The translations under genes and the position numbers were made by a program. Positions 30,804-42,401 of a stretch of DNA of 64,000 bases are shown here, one piece after another. Position 1 is the stretch's first letter; each line of letters opens with the position of its first letter. Below the pieces are notes generated by a model that saw nothing but the letters and a program-made list of their open reading frames with translations, was not told where the DNA came from and searched no databases. Source of the stretch: Phytophthora sp. 'mugwort' (taxonomy: Eukaryota > Oomycota > Peronosporomycetes > Peronosporales > Peronosporaceae). Where the stretch lies: positions 1,612,001-1,676,000 of the forward strand of contig JAUCEF010000004.1 in assembly GCA_033558025.1 (NCBI GenBank), read 5' to 3'.

Positions 30804-31658
30804 TTAATAACCTCCGGAAGACGAGGAAGACGATGCCGTCGGTGAAGCGGCTACTACAGCTTCCTGCGGGTTTGTCAGTTGCTCCTCTTCGTCCTGACTC
30901 TCGTCGGTGGACGTGTCTTCGCCACTACCGTCTGCGGATACCTCACCAGGAGCGCCAGGTAGCAGATGCGCCATTCGCTTCGCCTTGGCCGTAAGATATC
31001 CTTGGCTGTACTCGCCGCCCTTGATCACTACGGGGAGTCGTCCCTCGACGGCTATGCCGAGTTGACTCAGCAGTCGGATCTTGCGCGGGTTGTTAGTCAA
31101 CAGCCGAATAGACTGGACGCCCAGGTCCTTAAGGATGGCTGGTACGGGCTCGTACGAGCGGTAGTCGTCCTTGAAGCCCAGCACGCGGTTTGCGTCCACT
31201 GTGTCTAGACCGCGCTCCTGCATAGAATAGGCCATTATCTTGTTGGCGAGGCCGATACCGCGGCCCTCCTGCGGCATGTAGATGACCACGCCACCGTGTT
31301 GCTTTGTGTACGCCTTGGCATAATCCAGCTGCTCCCTGCAATCGCACTTGAGTGAGCCGAAGACCTCCGACGTGAAGCACTGGTCGTGTACGCGCACGGG
31401 CACGTTTCGCTTACCGCGTACATCACCCGTGATCATAGCGATGGGCTCGCTCTCGCGCAGAGTCCCCACAGAGCGGTAGGCGCGCACGCGGAACATACCG
31501 CCGTCTGTGGGTAGAGCCGTCTCGGCAACGAACGTCGTGGTGACCAAGTCACCGAGGCACGTAAGGCCCGGGGCGTCAGCACCCACGGCCGGAATGTGCT
31601 TGAACGAGGCGGGGGCGACGTCCGCCACGGTCTTCTGGGGCTTCTGCAGCTGAGTCAT
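30804..31658 (-). CDS. ribA: GTP cyclohydrolase II (riboflavin biosynthesis)
   Basis: Single exon, 284 residues from the ATG at 31658 (the codon at 31670 is TTG). It converts GTP to 2,5-diamino-6-ribosylamino-pyrimidinone 5'-phosphate, formate and pyrophosphate (EC 3.5.4.25), the first step of riboflavin synthesis. The zinc site is C94, C105 and C107 in DQCFTSEVFGSLKCDC, with the family spacing of 11 and 2. Then come MPQEGRGIGLANKIMAYSMQ, DTVDANRVLGFKDDYRSYEP and IRLLTNNPRKIRLLSQLGI, which bind GTP. There is no DHBP-synthase domain, unlike plant RIBA fusions. An acidic, serine-rich tail of about 50 residues is an extension beyond the bacterial-size core; it looks disordered. Confidence 0.95.
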   Translation of the reverse strand: MTQLQKPQKTVADVAPASFKHIPAVGADAPGLTCLGDLVTTTFVAETALPTDGGMFRVRAYRSVGTLRESEPIAMITGDVRGKRNVPVRVHDQCFTSEVFGSLKCDCREQLDYAKAYTKQHGGVVIYMPQEGRGIGLANKIMAYSMQERGLDTVDANRVLGFKDDYRSYEPVPAILKDLGVQSIRLLTNNPRKIRLLSQLGIAVEGRLPVVIKGGEYSQGYLTAKAKRMAHLLPGAPGEVSADGSGEDTSTDESQDEEEQLTNPQEAVVAASPTASSSSSSGGY

Positions 31659-32529
31659 TGCGTCTATCAATCTATACAGACGACGCGAGAGAACAGCTTG
31701 ACGGTCTCCTGCTGGTCGTGCGCTCGCTCTTGCGCTTTGCCGTCTGACTCGGAGCGTCTATGGCCTTGGCGGACTGATTGGGGAGTGAGATGCACGGCGC
31801 AAAACGGCACGCAATCACGTTGGGTCCGCAGGGAGCCTTCAATACCTAATACTTCGGGAACACAATATATCGATTGTCACAAGTCAATTTAGAAGGGCAG
31901 GTCGATTTTGCCCTAGAATACGGGGGGGCAGCACTGCTCATGGGAATGGGAGACCAGAGCAGATTGCGACCGATAAGGCAGATAAATATTGATGAAATAT
32001 ATGTGCTAGTACTGCTCTTGTTGGTTTCGCCCTCAGTCCGATGATCGGATCCGGTACTTTGGTGCACGGCTATGCTACTTTGACTCGACGGTTTCGCGAC
32101 CTTTCCACAACTGCGCTCCACCATTCGTATCATCGGCAACAACCCAGCGCCGACTGCACTACTAATAATGCCGAGCTACACGAAGGTGAATGAATATTAA
32201 TAAGTGTCACCAAGCATTATGATTGCCAGGTAGTGAGTGTCCCTGATGACGCATTTTCAGTTTGCTATCGCCTGACACACAAAGGTTCTTGTTTCGGAGA
32301 GGCTGAAAAGCAAATTGTGACAAATCTAGACTACTTTAGGATATTTTTATCCTCCCCTTTTGAAATTTTGATGTCGTAATATCGCTTCTGTCATCTAATG
32401 TTTTCGTAATCAAAATGGTTGACGCGGCGACTTCGGTACTGTATTTGTCGGATCGAGTGAGCCAAACATTACTGGCTGAAATCAAGTCAAAAATAATACC
32501 TCATTAGGTTTTTAAATGAGCAGCGCTTT
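31659..32529. other. Intergenic region at the island edge
   Basis: Holds the ribA promoter and then AT-rich sequence leading into the transposon block. No gene recognised. A minus-strand open stretch (about 32142-31846) has no known motif. A possible degenerate terminal repeat of the next element lies near 32270-32290 (GACACACAAAGG). Confidence 0.35.
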
Positions 32530-34186
32530 CCGCGCCAATGGCACCCGTCCCGCACATCGATACGTCCAGCATGCCGCGCAGGCCGAAGAACAGAATAAGA
32601 AGAAGTATAAGGTATGGATGTCGCTCTGCCATTGTCTTTCGTTTACAGAAACTAACCTGGCATTGTAGGGCGCGCTTTTAGAGCTCTCCGCTGTGGAAGC
32701 TGCCGCCAGCTTTCACATAACCCGTGCTACTATATACAGGTGACGCAAGGACGCAGCTGAGCTAAAGGAAGCTGCCTCAAAAGCACCTAACAAGTACTTT
32801 AAGTTGTCGGAGCCTAACAACTCCCGTTACATCCTCTATCCTGAGCTGGAAGCACGGTAATACATGTTGTATGATGCTATGCGAATGCTATCTCAACGTA
32901 TTAATTTTGTTTATTCTGTAGTTTACTCGAATGAATCCTTTTGATGCGGCAGACAAAAGGCCTATGCGTCACAATGAAGTGCATCATGCTGATGATTGGC
33001 AAGTTTGATGCAGCGTTCTCTGCATCAAACGCGTTGTGCCCTCCTGTCCTGGACAGTTTGCGTTTTAGAGCGGAACAAGCTGGTGGTCCGCCGCATCACG
33101 CACAAGGGAACCAAGCGTAGAGCTGATATGCAGGTGCATTTTTTGCTTCAATTTTTTTATTGTTACTGGCTGACTATATTTGTTTTTTGGCTGATTTGAC
33201 TTTGATTATTGGTATGAAATAGGAAATTGCTGGCGTCTTCTCAAGAAAAGAAAAAATGTTGTTGAAGTTGAGTAGGACGGGTTCTTTCCGCCGTGTTACA
33301 CAGAAACAATGCGGTACGACTGTCTCTTCAAGATGGACCAAACAGGTGTTTGTATCGACAATCTTGGTCGTTTGACTATCGACGTTCGTGGCGCCAAGAA
33401 CGTTGATGTCATACAAGGGATGGGTGACTATGGTTCTTGCTGTAGTGTGTTTCTCTGCGCGTCTGCATTGGGCAAAACTGCCCGCGTTTATGGTATTCTC
33501 CGGTGTCCCAGGAAAACAGACGTGTACACGGACGTGTCCAATCCCAACTGGGGCCACCCTAGTGTTGTTCACACCACCCAACAAAAGGCGTGGTGTGACC
33601 ACGCTACAATGGTGAAATGGATTGAGGAGGTTTGTATTGCAGTTTGACAAGTGTTTTATTAATCGAAATGTCTTACTTACAACTAGTGTGATGTATGGCT
33701 TTATTGGATATGGACATCATCCGTTGAAGGGTGCCGTATGCTAATGCTGGCAGTCTGCGAGTCCATAAGATGGAGAGCATGAAGCAGCACATTGAGGAGA
33801 CCTGCTGCACGAAGGTGCAGTATATCCCTCCGGGAATTACCGGCTCAGTCAGCATATGGACGTGAGTGTAATGCACTCCTTCAAGAGCAAGATACAGTAC
33901 GTTCTGCTCATCTTTGCTGTTCGACTTGTCTTAACTACTAACGCCGAATATGCTCAGGGATCTGTATCTCGAATGGCACACGGACCACGACTTCTTTAGA
34001 AACGCGAGCGAGCGACGTTTACTTCGATCTCATATTATCGGTAAGGCTTGGGAACAGGTGGACAGTAAGTCCATTATTAGCGGCTTTAGAAAGGCAAACC
34101 ATATCCCAGTGGGTCCTCGCGATGCGAACGGCAGATTCAGAACGCATTTGCTACTGCCTCCACAAGATGCTGATGTCCCCGAGTAA
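32530..34186 (+). pseudogene. Second pogo/CENP-B-type transposase, inactive
   Basis: Plus-strand pieces read as one transposase interrupted by intron-like gaps and stops. The N-terminal helix-turn-helix is ALLELSAVEAAASFHITRAT (about 32670-32740). It is followed by FKLSEPNNSRYILYPELEA (32800-32860) and LRFRAEQAGG (33060-33090). The catalytic part starts with CLFKMDQTGVCIDN (first Asp, about 33327-33365), then VRGAKNVDVIQGM and VYGILRCPRKTD. The end has SKSIISGFRKANHIPVGPRD and ANGRFRTH (about 34070-34145), typical of oomycete CENP-B-like transposases. Candidate introns: about 32612-32670 and 32858-32921. Frameshifts near 33100 and 33430-33700 make it dead. A weak TIR pair may exist near 32264 and 34272 (the latter followed by TA). 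Confidence 0.72.
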
Positions 34187-34879
34187 CGTCATAATAGATA
34201 TTCTCTTTTACTTTAAATTATTGGAGGTTTTGATGTCCATTAGAAGGGGTGTCATCCTTATGTGTCCGCTGTATTACTTAATTACGGTAGATGAGTGACC
34301 ACACGAAGGAAGTGCTCCAAATAAGTCGGGTGGTATTAATACATGTACTGTACTGCATTTTCATCCATATGGAGAATGTATACACGCATTTCCTTCGTTA
34401 TCTTTGCTCGTGGTCGGAGCACTGTTCGCTACCACATGAACTATTCTTGCCGTTAGTCTTGACCATCCAATGGGTTGACGACAAGCACTCGTAGAATGTT
34501 TTAGTTGACAAGGCACGTCCCAGGTCTCACAGCGTCTTGACAACTTGGCCTCTTACATTTAAGACAACGCTCACCATCTTGCGGTCCTTAGCGCATTTGA
34601 CGCACCAACGCGTTTATACCCAATGCACTGCGGAGCAGCAAAATTTTCCCAACGAAACTTTGTACAGTCTCCCTCGTTTAACGCAGCGAGCTTCGTCCAG
34701 GTTTGCTTAGGCGGCACCGTGGGTAGAGTATTCTGAAACGCGGACGGTGAGCAAGTGATGGTGTGTGGCTTTAGTTGTTTTTTTCCGTATTGCAGGACGT
34801 GCCGGGTCGTAAAATAATCAATTCGTTCTTTATTGCGTGCCATTCTAGTTTACGAGGTCATCTCCCTGAGTACCAGCGA
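34187..34879. other. Spacer between transposon remnants
   Basis: No recognised gene. A minus-strand frame at 34843-34571 (90 codons) has a coding-like look (WTKLAALNEGDCTKFRWENF) but no identifiable domain. Confidence 0.35.
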
Positions 34880-35925
34880 GCATGTCGAACGAAGGCAAGC
34901 TTCGCCGACGCTGGCGGTTATTCGTACTGGCCCTGTTGGAAGAGGAGCATGGCCAGCATCACGAGCAGCAGCCTCGTCCGAGGCTGCATTGGGATTTAGA
35001 GGTAGAGCGTTTCTTGCGTGAAGGCGCGTTCAAGCGCACCTATCGAATGACGGCAGAGTTTCCAACCGGATTTGCAAATGCTCGTCCAATTTGATCGCCC
35101 TGCTCATGGTTGGGCGAATCGAGGAACTGGTGAGCGTGGAGGATGACATCCGCTATATTTGTGGAGGAATGGTTGACGATTTGCGAAGGGAGAGCGGGGG
35201 TGATAGCTCCAATAGCTACAGAATAATAAAGGACGTTATGCAAGCTATTGTGGAGACACCTGAGTTGCAGATATCGATTCCGGCCTCGCCCACTGAAGAT
35301 GGCAGCATTGTTCGCTGCGAGAAGCAAATATAACATCATGAACGGGTTGTGGCTGCAATGGACGGTTGGCTTTGCAATATCCAGGCGACGTCTGACGAAG
35401 ATGCTGTCGCTGCGGCCGGAGCAAGGCGCTATTTCAGCGGAAGTACATGCATTCCGGCATCAATGTACAGGAATGCTGCGATGCCTTTACCCGATTTCTT
35501 TTCGTGGAAGCAACTCATCCCGGGAGAGTGAATGATTCCAGAGCTTACGATGACAGCGGTCTTCCATGTGTTATTGAGCGTCTGAAGCGCGGTCTGTATG
35601 TTGTTGCCGACGCTGCGTATACTGCAACAAACCATCTTCTAACGCCGTTTACAGCCCTCCAGTCCAGTGATATACATAAGGATCCGCTCGCCTAATATCT
35701 CTTCCAGATTCGCATACGAATGAGATGGCGTTTGGCTTGCTAACAAGCAAATGGGGCATGTTCCACCACCTCCTCGAGCTAGCCTTTCGACAGCTACTTT
35801 GGTGATTCTGTGTGCGGCAAAACTGCATTATTTCTTCATCAACGAGCGTCTGGGCTTCACCAGGGACCCCGTTCTCGATGAAATCCGACACATGGCGCGC
35901 GACTGACGACGCTACCATATACATC
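34880..35925 (+). pseudogene. PIF/Harbinger transposase (DDE_Tnp_4), copy 1, inactive
   Basis: The plus-strand start at 34882 (MSNEGKLRRRWRLFVLALLE) is followed by VERFLREGAFKRTYRMTAEF, the usual N-terminal helix block. The catalytic domain reads AMDGWLCNIQATSDED, YFSGKYMHSGINVQECCDAF, ATHPGRVNDSRAYDDSGLPC and GLYVVADAAYTATNHLLTPF (35355-35660), characteristic of DDE_Tnp_4. Then, after a stop at 35693-35695, MAFGLLTSKWGMFHHLLELA and FFINERLGFTRDP follow in other frames. Several frameshifts are present. The terminal repeats were not found. Confidence 0.78.
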
Positions 35926-36109
35926 TGATCAATTTGTTCAGGGGCTAATACCAGTCTTGTGCGCGATGGCCAAGTAGCAAAGTTACGTGGAATTCCGTTG
36001 CTACGAGCTAACTAAGATAATCTTAGTTTATCACTTTGGGTCCAGCTCATCCATCCTGCGGTGTACAAAGTACGTCGACCTTTCGCGCAACCTCGTGCAC
36101 CATTTCGTC

Positions 36110-36700
36110 ACTTATGCTACTATCCTTAAGCATTTAAGCGTCGCTAGTTCCGTTTGTGCTGCAGTAAAGGCCGTCGCTACCGATTCGTAGCCTAACTGCC
36201 GCCCTGCAATCTCTTCTCCATGTTCCGACTCCAACACAGCGGTGTGTCCAAATGAACAAAGACGACGACGCTTATTTTGTCTAGAACCGTCGCTAGGTGG
36301 AGCATCCTTGTCAGCTGTTTGCAGATCCCGCAAACGTGGACAGTTGAGCTTTCTTGGTAATCTTCTTCTCACTCCTTCCAATTGATTGGAGCGGACTTGA
36401 AGCCAATCTTAATGATAGAGCATATTGATGCACCCTTTGCAGTAACGAACACAATTGCTCTCGTTATGCCCAGAAAATTTTGATTTACCAGGGATAACAG
36501 TATAGCGCCCAATAAGCTTTTTCCACATATCGAGCAGCTTGGCGCTCGAGTGATTGGTGGCTGCCGATGGCTGGATGCCCCGATACTGGGAACGCTGAAT
36601 ATTTACCAAGCCTTTGTATTTCTCCCTGTCCTCGTTGTAAGCGTGGGGAATATCAAGCCAATCCTGGCCGTTTTCGTTGATGGAGCGCTTGTCCAAGTTT
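36110..36700 (-). pseudogene. SANT/Myb-like accessory protein remnant of a transposon
   Basis: The minus-strand frame from 36696 reads DWLDIPHAYNEDREKYKGLV, then SAKLLDMWKKLIGRYTVIPG and FSGHNESNCVRYCKGCINML. Below it a basic segment (KLNCPRLRDLQTADKDAPPS, KRRRLCSFGHTAVLE) follows in another frame. Such W-rich SANT/Myb-type proteins accompany transposases in oomycete elements. It is convergent with the Harbinger transposase at 34880, as expected for a two-gene PIF/Harbinger element, but I cannot show that both belong to one element. Confidence 0.5.
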
Positions 36701-37421
36701 CTCGCTTTTGATTATTGCCTGCCTCAAACATAGGGTCCACAAAACTGGGGGCCGAACATGACGCTAACTAAGCGAAATGCATCGTGTTGAGTAGCGCGCG
36801 GCTCAGACACCTCTGTGGTCTCTGCCCTTCCCTTGGTCGGCCCTGTGAAAGCTGCGAGATCGCCTTCCGCTTTGTCGGAATGGTACTAGCGCAGGAGATC
36901 TATGTAACCTGCTTGTTGGCTTGTGAAGACGAGCGACACTTTGCATTGAGCTTGAGCTCCACGCAGCCACTACGAAGCTGCTTCGAGCGATGAGGCTGGA
37001 GAAGGGCACGCAATACGGCGTCCTCTCCTCCCGCAGCGAAGCTATTGAGAAGATCATCGATCGCCTTGTCCATCTTGTTCGCATACGCTGTCCAAGCCAG
37101 TTAGTTATGTGATAGCGAGACGACCCCCTCGGCCTGCGTGCACTGTGATGTGCATACTGCAGGACGCCGGACATTGCCGAATCGCAGACCGAGTCTGTGG
37201 TTCTGATTGGCCGAAATCCCCCCAATCCGGCAAAATCCTGCATTTTCTCTATTAAAACCACCAGCACTGAGGTGGTTGCCGGTTCGATTGGTTCTCGTTC
37301 ATGCGTTCCCAGCACGGGCTAACGAGCATGAGGCTCGTCAACGGAAGGTGTCTTCGGTGATTTTCGTGGGGGTGTACAGCGAAGGCTAGCGAATATGGTG
37401 TTCGCTCTTTAAAATGCGGGA
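36701..37421. other. Spacer with one coding-like stretch
   Basis: Around 36940-37100 the plus strand can be read as ATTKLLRAMRLEKGTQYGVL followed by SSRSEAIEKIIDRLVHLVRI, an amphipathic helical segment ending at a TGA near 37110. No family recognised. It may be part of another transposon protein. Confidence 0.3.
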
Positions 37422-37657
37422 ATGCAACGGGAACCTGATGTTGTCAGTAGCGTCCCGTCCAAGACGTACGAATGCAAGCACTGTGGCCTTAAGATGGAGA
37501 AACTTGGCAGGATGAAGAGCCATCGGTTTTATTTCATGAAAAAACGAAAGGACCAGAAAAACAGCTTAAGCGCAAACTTGAAAACGAGAAAGGACAGATC
37601 GAGTTTGCTCTGTCTGTGGCGAGGAATTACTACAATTTTCTATCGCGGTCATATTTG
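37422..37657 (+). pseudogene. Zinc-finger fragment, BED/C2H2-like
   Basis: A 78-codon frame contains YECKHCGLKMEKLGRMKSHR, a possible single finger of the kind found at the N-terminus of hAT-type transposases. The continuation KQLKRKLENEKGQIEFALSV is in another frame and looks like a coiled coil. Isolated fragment; identity uncertain. Confidence 0.3.
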
Positions 37658-39286
37658 ACGGCCTCACTGTAAGCTTAAGAGTCAGGACGTTGCGTTCCCA
37701 CAACGAGGACGCAGCAGATTACAGTCGCGGGGGCGTAGTCGATCTCAACCTCGGGGATGTTTGGCATATCCATCACGTGGACCACTAATGAATCGCAATA
37801 GGGCTCGCCACCGCAGTGACGTACGGGCCGCAACACCAGCAGCAATGGCGTGAAGCAGGGATGGACAATCCATTATGCACTTGCCATTTGTGACAATGAA
37901 TTGACGGCTTGACCCTCAATTATTGGATTGTAAACCGCCAGAGAATGATCACAATGAACTCCCAACATTGGGAGTTGAAGTAACGTTAGATTGGTCACTT
38001 AGATATAGTATTGGACGCTCCCACAGCCAAACACCCAGCTATCAACGCACCCTGTAGTGAAAACAGTGCTTTCGAAGCATTATCTCACGATGTGAAGGGC
38101 TTCCAAGTCACTACGGCCCACAACCACAACAGCACTAATGACGTGGCGGTTACAGATAGGACATGACTTGCCGTATCAGGAGTGGGCGGCCGACGGTTGC
38201 ATGGCAGCAAAATATGATTGAAAATGGCGCTAATAAATTGTACATGTGAATAGTGCGGAAAGCACCAAAACATGCTTTGACAGGTTTTCTTTCTCGTGTC
38301 GAAGTCCGCGGTCATATCTGGTAGAGGGGAAGCTCTTGTGAAATTATGGAACGCTTCAGGTAAAAAAAAAAAGCAACTCCGCGTTCGGGTTATTCTTATA
38401 GTCGCTGCTGCAGCAAGTTCACCATATATGCGAAGTTTTCTGGGTTAAATTGTCTCGTACGAACCATGCGGATGCGATGCATGCGATAATTGAGTGTCGA
38501 TGAACGAAGTGAACTACCTCGACGCACCTAGAAGCCAATGCCATGAAATCAGCCGTGAAGGAGTACGCAGAAGCGCGTGCGCCCTTGCCCATGTCGCTCA
38601 ACAAATATTATGTTCGGATCAAGTGGAGATACCGCAAAGAAACGGCGTGGCTGTAGTGCAACCTGCTATACCCATCAGGCTGGATTAGGAGAAAGTCTTC
38701 CTCTTCATGTTGTTGGCAATATAAATCCTTAACCTACTGTTTTAGCCCGAGCCTGATGCTTCATGGGATTGAGGTTGCTACTACTATACCTTTTCGGAGT
38801 AATGTGGCACCAGTCCACTTCAATGTGGTGTTGCAAACATTGCCCAAAAATGAGACCGAATATTTGCATTAATTTTAACAAAAGGAAGCTAAACAAGCCG
38901 GTCAAAGTGGTTAAATCGCAAAGCAAAGCGGTCTGGTAGCGACGAGTGGTCCTTCATTATGAAAATTAGGCGCCGTACTCCATATCATCCATGTGCTCGG
39001 CAGCTGCAGCAGCATGTTGATAGTGAAGTGCCATCTTCGTCGCCAGGCGGATGCCCATACAGCCGAAGTTGCGCCTGGTCGCTCCCTATCGGATCTGTAC
39101 GCACGCAGCTGTGAGCTGCCCACGCGGTCGGGCTTCAACGAGCTCTCCTTTTTTTTTGCGATCGCGAGGTCCTCGTTGATGCCGGGTTTTAGGACATTGA
39201 AGCACCCTGCGTAGAGTACATATGTAGTGAGCGCTAAAAACAACACAATCAGTATAGTGTATCAAGGTATTGTTTATCTTCAATGG
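37658..39286. other. Long gene-poor stretch
   Basis: No gene supported. Notable items: a perfect 9-bp stem with a 2-base loop at 37957-37976 (AACTCCCAA CA TTGGGAGTT), and an open plus-strand stretch at about 38520-38640 (LEANAMKSAVKEYAEARAPL, MSLNKYYVRIKWRYRKE), which looks like decayed coding sequence of unknown type. A T9 tract lies near 39149. Confidence 0.35.
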
Positions 39287-39294
39287 GATTGCAC

Positions 39295-41460
39295 CAGCGA
39301 TCGGAAAAAATAATCAATATACAATATATTCTGCATTGTATTGACGGAATAACTTATTATTGAGAAATCGCCCGATCCGTAAAATATATAATTGGACCAG
39401 TAATAATAGTATTTATCTCCAACATTGCTCTATTAGGGGATCCAACATTGGTTGGTTCTCTGTGGCCCCAGAGCTCAAGCAGCCCCGATATTTAAGGTCC
39501 TTTGCATCATTCTCGAACTTTCAACCGACCAGCCACCATGTCCTCCAAGGCTCTTCGCAACTTTTCTTCGCTGCCTGCGACGACGGCGTCTTTAAGTGCA
39601 CGAGCTGCGACACCACGCGCAAGCAGACCACACGTATAGGATATTCGAACCTAATGAGCCATCTCGTCGTCAAGCACCTGGATCTTGTTGAAATCTTCGC
39701 TGCTACTCAGCACCACTCTCCGGCACGCTTACGAGACACGGCTTCGTCGACGAGAAGACGATGGAGATCTACTAGTGGATGGAGTGGGTTATCATGCGCA
39801 ACCACGCTCTTGCGGAGGTCGACGACCCACTTACCCGATCGATGTCGCGTCTCCAACCGATCTCATCGAAGACCCTGCTGCGCTACATCACCCATATGTC
39901 AAGAAACGTCGGCATCAAGCTTGCTAGTCGCATGGGGGCTGATTCGGGCTCATGTTCGACGGATGGACGTGCGGACCGATGCCCTTTATGGCGATCGACA
40001 CAGTGTATGACAAGAACAAAGAGCATGAGCAGCCACTGTTGGCAATCTAGGCAGATGAGGACGGCCAGACCGCGGAGCTCATATCGAGATGATCGAGAAT
40101 GTGCTCGGGGTCTACCACAAGCGACTCGACATGATCCAGTTTTGTGTGGGCGACAAATGCGTCACGAACCAAGCGATTACGGCTCGTCTGTCGGCGTCTC
40201 TTTTCGGATGTGCGAGCCATCGCTCTAACCTCGCCGTGGCACGCTTTATCGCCAAACATAAGGACATCGTGGACGAGGTTCAAGCTCTCTGCGTTCAGCT
40301 TCGCACGCCCAACAACCACGCCCAGCTTATGAATCATACCAAGCTAAAGGCGAAGAAGGAAAACCTCACACGCTGGTCGTCTATGTACAAAATGCTCGCT
40401 CGATACCTTGAGATCCGGGATGCTGCAAAGATGGTCTCCAATGTAGAAATCTGGTTCCTCGCCCAAGCACCCATCGGAAAATTGTTCAGCTCACCAGCCA
40501 GTTGAAAGAACTCGACAGCATGTGCGTCCAGCTGCAGAGGCGAGCAATGCTCGTTGGCGGATGTGCGCGTACTCTTCGACGCCGTGATGGCTAAGTATCC
40601 GTCGATGGCAGCGTACTTGAAGTCGGACGCACGCATCGTCTACTCACCAGAGTTTGAAAATGCGGCTGTCAAGCTCCTTCGTGTCCGGCGTCTCTCAACC
40701 GCCGACGAGCGGGCAATTAATCGGTTCGAGTTACCAGCGGTACAGACAACGACAACGAAGCGCGCCAAGGAGAACTTTGCTGCTGTCGCTCTCTGCCAAG
40801 CGAAGCGCCCATGCATGGCCACTACGGTTACGTACCAGGACGCTGTGCGTTTAATTCCTCCCGACAGCAACCGGGTTGAGCGACTTTTCTCCCAGTGCAA
40901 GCTGGTGATGACGTCACAGCGCGGTCGTCTTTTTCCGGCTCATTTCGAGATGATTGTGTTTCTTCCTGCCAACTGTGCTCTCCGGAGCTACAACTTGCTT
41001 GCTAACTGTGAGAGCGAGGTCGCCGGCACAACGACTAGAGCACAAGTAACACGTAGTAGCAAGCCGAATGGTAAAACACGTGATTCATCTAGTTAATAAA
41101 AGACTGCCCCCCCCCCCCCTCCACTACAGTCATAATTCACCCCTCAGCATGCCCTCGGGGAATAAATTCCCACGCACAACGCCTACGATCCATCATGGAC
41201 CCAAACACGCGGTAGCTAACCGGTGTCGGAGGTATTATCTCTTATTAATCTCAAAAGCGTGATTTTTGTAAGTGTTTTCTTGGGACATACATCGATACCC
41301 ACCGCAGACACGATAATATTCAAAAATTACATACGGGTACAACGGGATATTATTACGTATATTACTGAAGAATTATTATTGCGACATCGGGTATTGCCCT
41401 TGTTATTATTAGTTTGACGAGCCTCCTAATCAATTTCTATAATGAATTGTCCGATCGCTG
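39295..41460 (+). mobile_element. hAT-family DNA transposon with 11-bp TIRs and 8-bp target duplication
   Basis: The element starts CAGCGATCGGA at 39295 and ends TCCGATCGCTG at 41460, a perfect 11-bp inverted repeat (about 14 of the first 15 positions match). It is flanked by identical 8-bp direct repeats GATTGCAC at 39287-39294 and 41461-41468. An 8-bp duplication and CAG-type ends are defining for the hAT superfamily, and the 2166-bp interior encodes a BED-finger/hATC transposase on the plus strand. All parts of a complete element are present, but the coding frame is broken. Confidence 0.93.
39538..41095 (+). pseudogene. hAT transposase (BED finger plus hATC dimerisation domain), inactive
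   Basis: The start is probably the ATG at 39538 (MSSKALRN). After a one-base shift comes the BED-type finger FAACDDGVFKCTSCDTTRKQ ... NLMSHLVVKHLD (39568-39680). Middle parts include WVIMRNHALAEVDDPLTRSM (39783), CVTNQAITARLSASLFGCAS and HRSNLAVARFIAKHKDIVDE (40160-40280). The C-terminal hATC part is SNRVERLFSQCKLVMTSQRG followed by RLFPAHFEMIVFLPANCALR (40865-40990). At least four frame changes occur (for example near 39560, 39770, 40060 and 40500). Confidence 0.85.
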
Positions 41461-41469
41461 GATTGCACA

Positions 41470-41980
41470 TTAACGAATAAGAAGCCAGACCGAGGAGCAC
41501 CATATATTCGTGCTCAGTGACTTGCTCTTCCGTCTGGATGTGAGCTGGTGCATTGTCGAGAACAATAACGACCTTTTTGCCCTGGAAGTGCTCTTTGAAG
41601 GTAGATCCCTTGACGTGAATGTGAACGAAAAAAATAGGCGGCGTTTAAATTCATCTGATACTGCCGCGCCCCAAGCGATGCTGGAACTACTACCGCCCCT
41701 CCGTAGATCGATCTGCAGGTTTGCCCCTCTTGGCGGTGGCAATATTATCGTCGCTCGGTCACCCCTTTTTGGCACGCCCCTGTGTTCGCTTGCAATACAC
41801 ATTACACGTTGCCCCGGCGAAGGCGTATTAGGGGGGAAACAGCATGTTGTCTGCTTTGTTTACGGAGCGCGGATTGGAAGGAAAAAAAAAACGATGCTCT
41901 CTGCAAGCTTCGTCATCGCCGTGTTCGTATACAATTTCAAACGCAAGACCAAGTTACATAGCACAGTCTAGAATGTTGGT
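41470..41980 (-). pseudogene. Tc1/mariner-like (DDE_3) transposase fragment
   Basis: The minus strand reads VPKRGDRATIILPPPRGANL (about 41780-41720), resembling the RG.RA...P..RGANI segment of oomycete Tc1-like DDE_3 transposases. Flanking residues are degraded. It adjoins the right target duplication of the hAT element directly, so the hAT element may have landed next to or inside this older copy. Confidence 0.45.
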
Positions 41981-42401
41981 TCAGATATGGGACCTGCACA
42001 AGTTGTTACAAAAATGATAAGACGGCAGTTTGAAAGTCACTCTTGATCGTCGTGACGATGAGCGAATGTTTCCAGTAGTTGGAACCGTCTTCTTACTAAC
42101 CTATTTCGTCTAACGCCGGTAGCCTTTTCTGAGATAGACACCTGTGGTTGGCACATTGCGGCACCACGGCAAGAGCCTTAGCTAAGATTCAGACTTTTCT
42201 CTTTGTCAAAAAAAGCAATCTCCAAAGGTGCATTCGCAGCGCCTTGTTTGAAATTCTGTTTGGTGAGGGTACAAGCGTCGATACAAAAGGCGTACGGCAG
42301 CAATAGAGAGATTTCGCCATTTTCCCTGCCCCCGCCTTACCCTTGCCTGATGCTTTTTGAGACTGGGGTAAGAAATTTCGTGGACAGATTTCGCGCAATC
42401 C

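Noticed and set aside
31846..32142. Minus-strand frame considered as the end of a Copia polyprotein
   Set aside because: No RNase H, integrase or RT motif could be found in any frame.
32264..34281. A terminal inverted repeat pair for the second pogo-type element (GACACACAAAGG / GACACATAAGG)
   Set aside because: The left copy matches only partly and its flank is not clearly TA; left as a possibility in the feature text.
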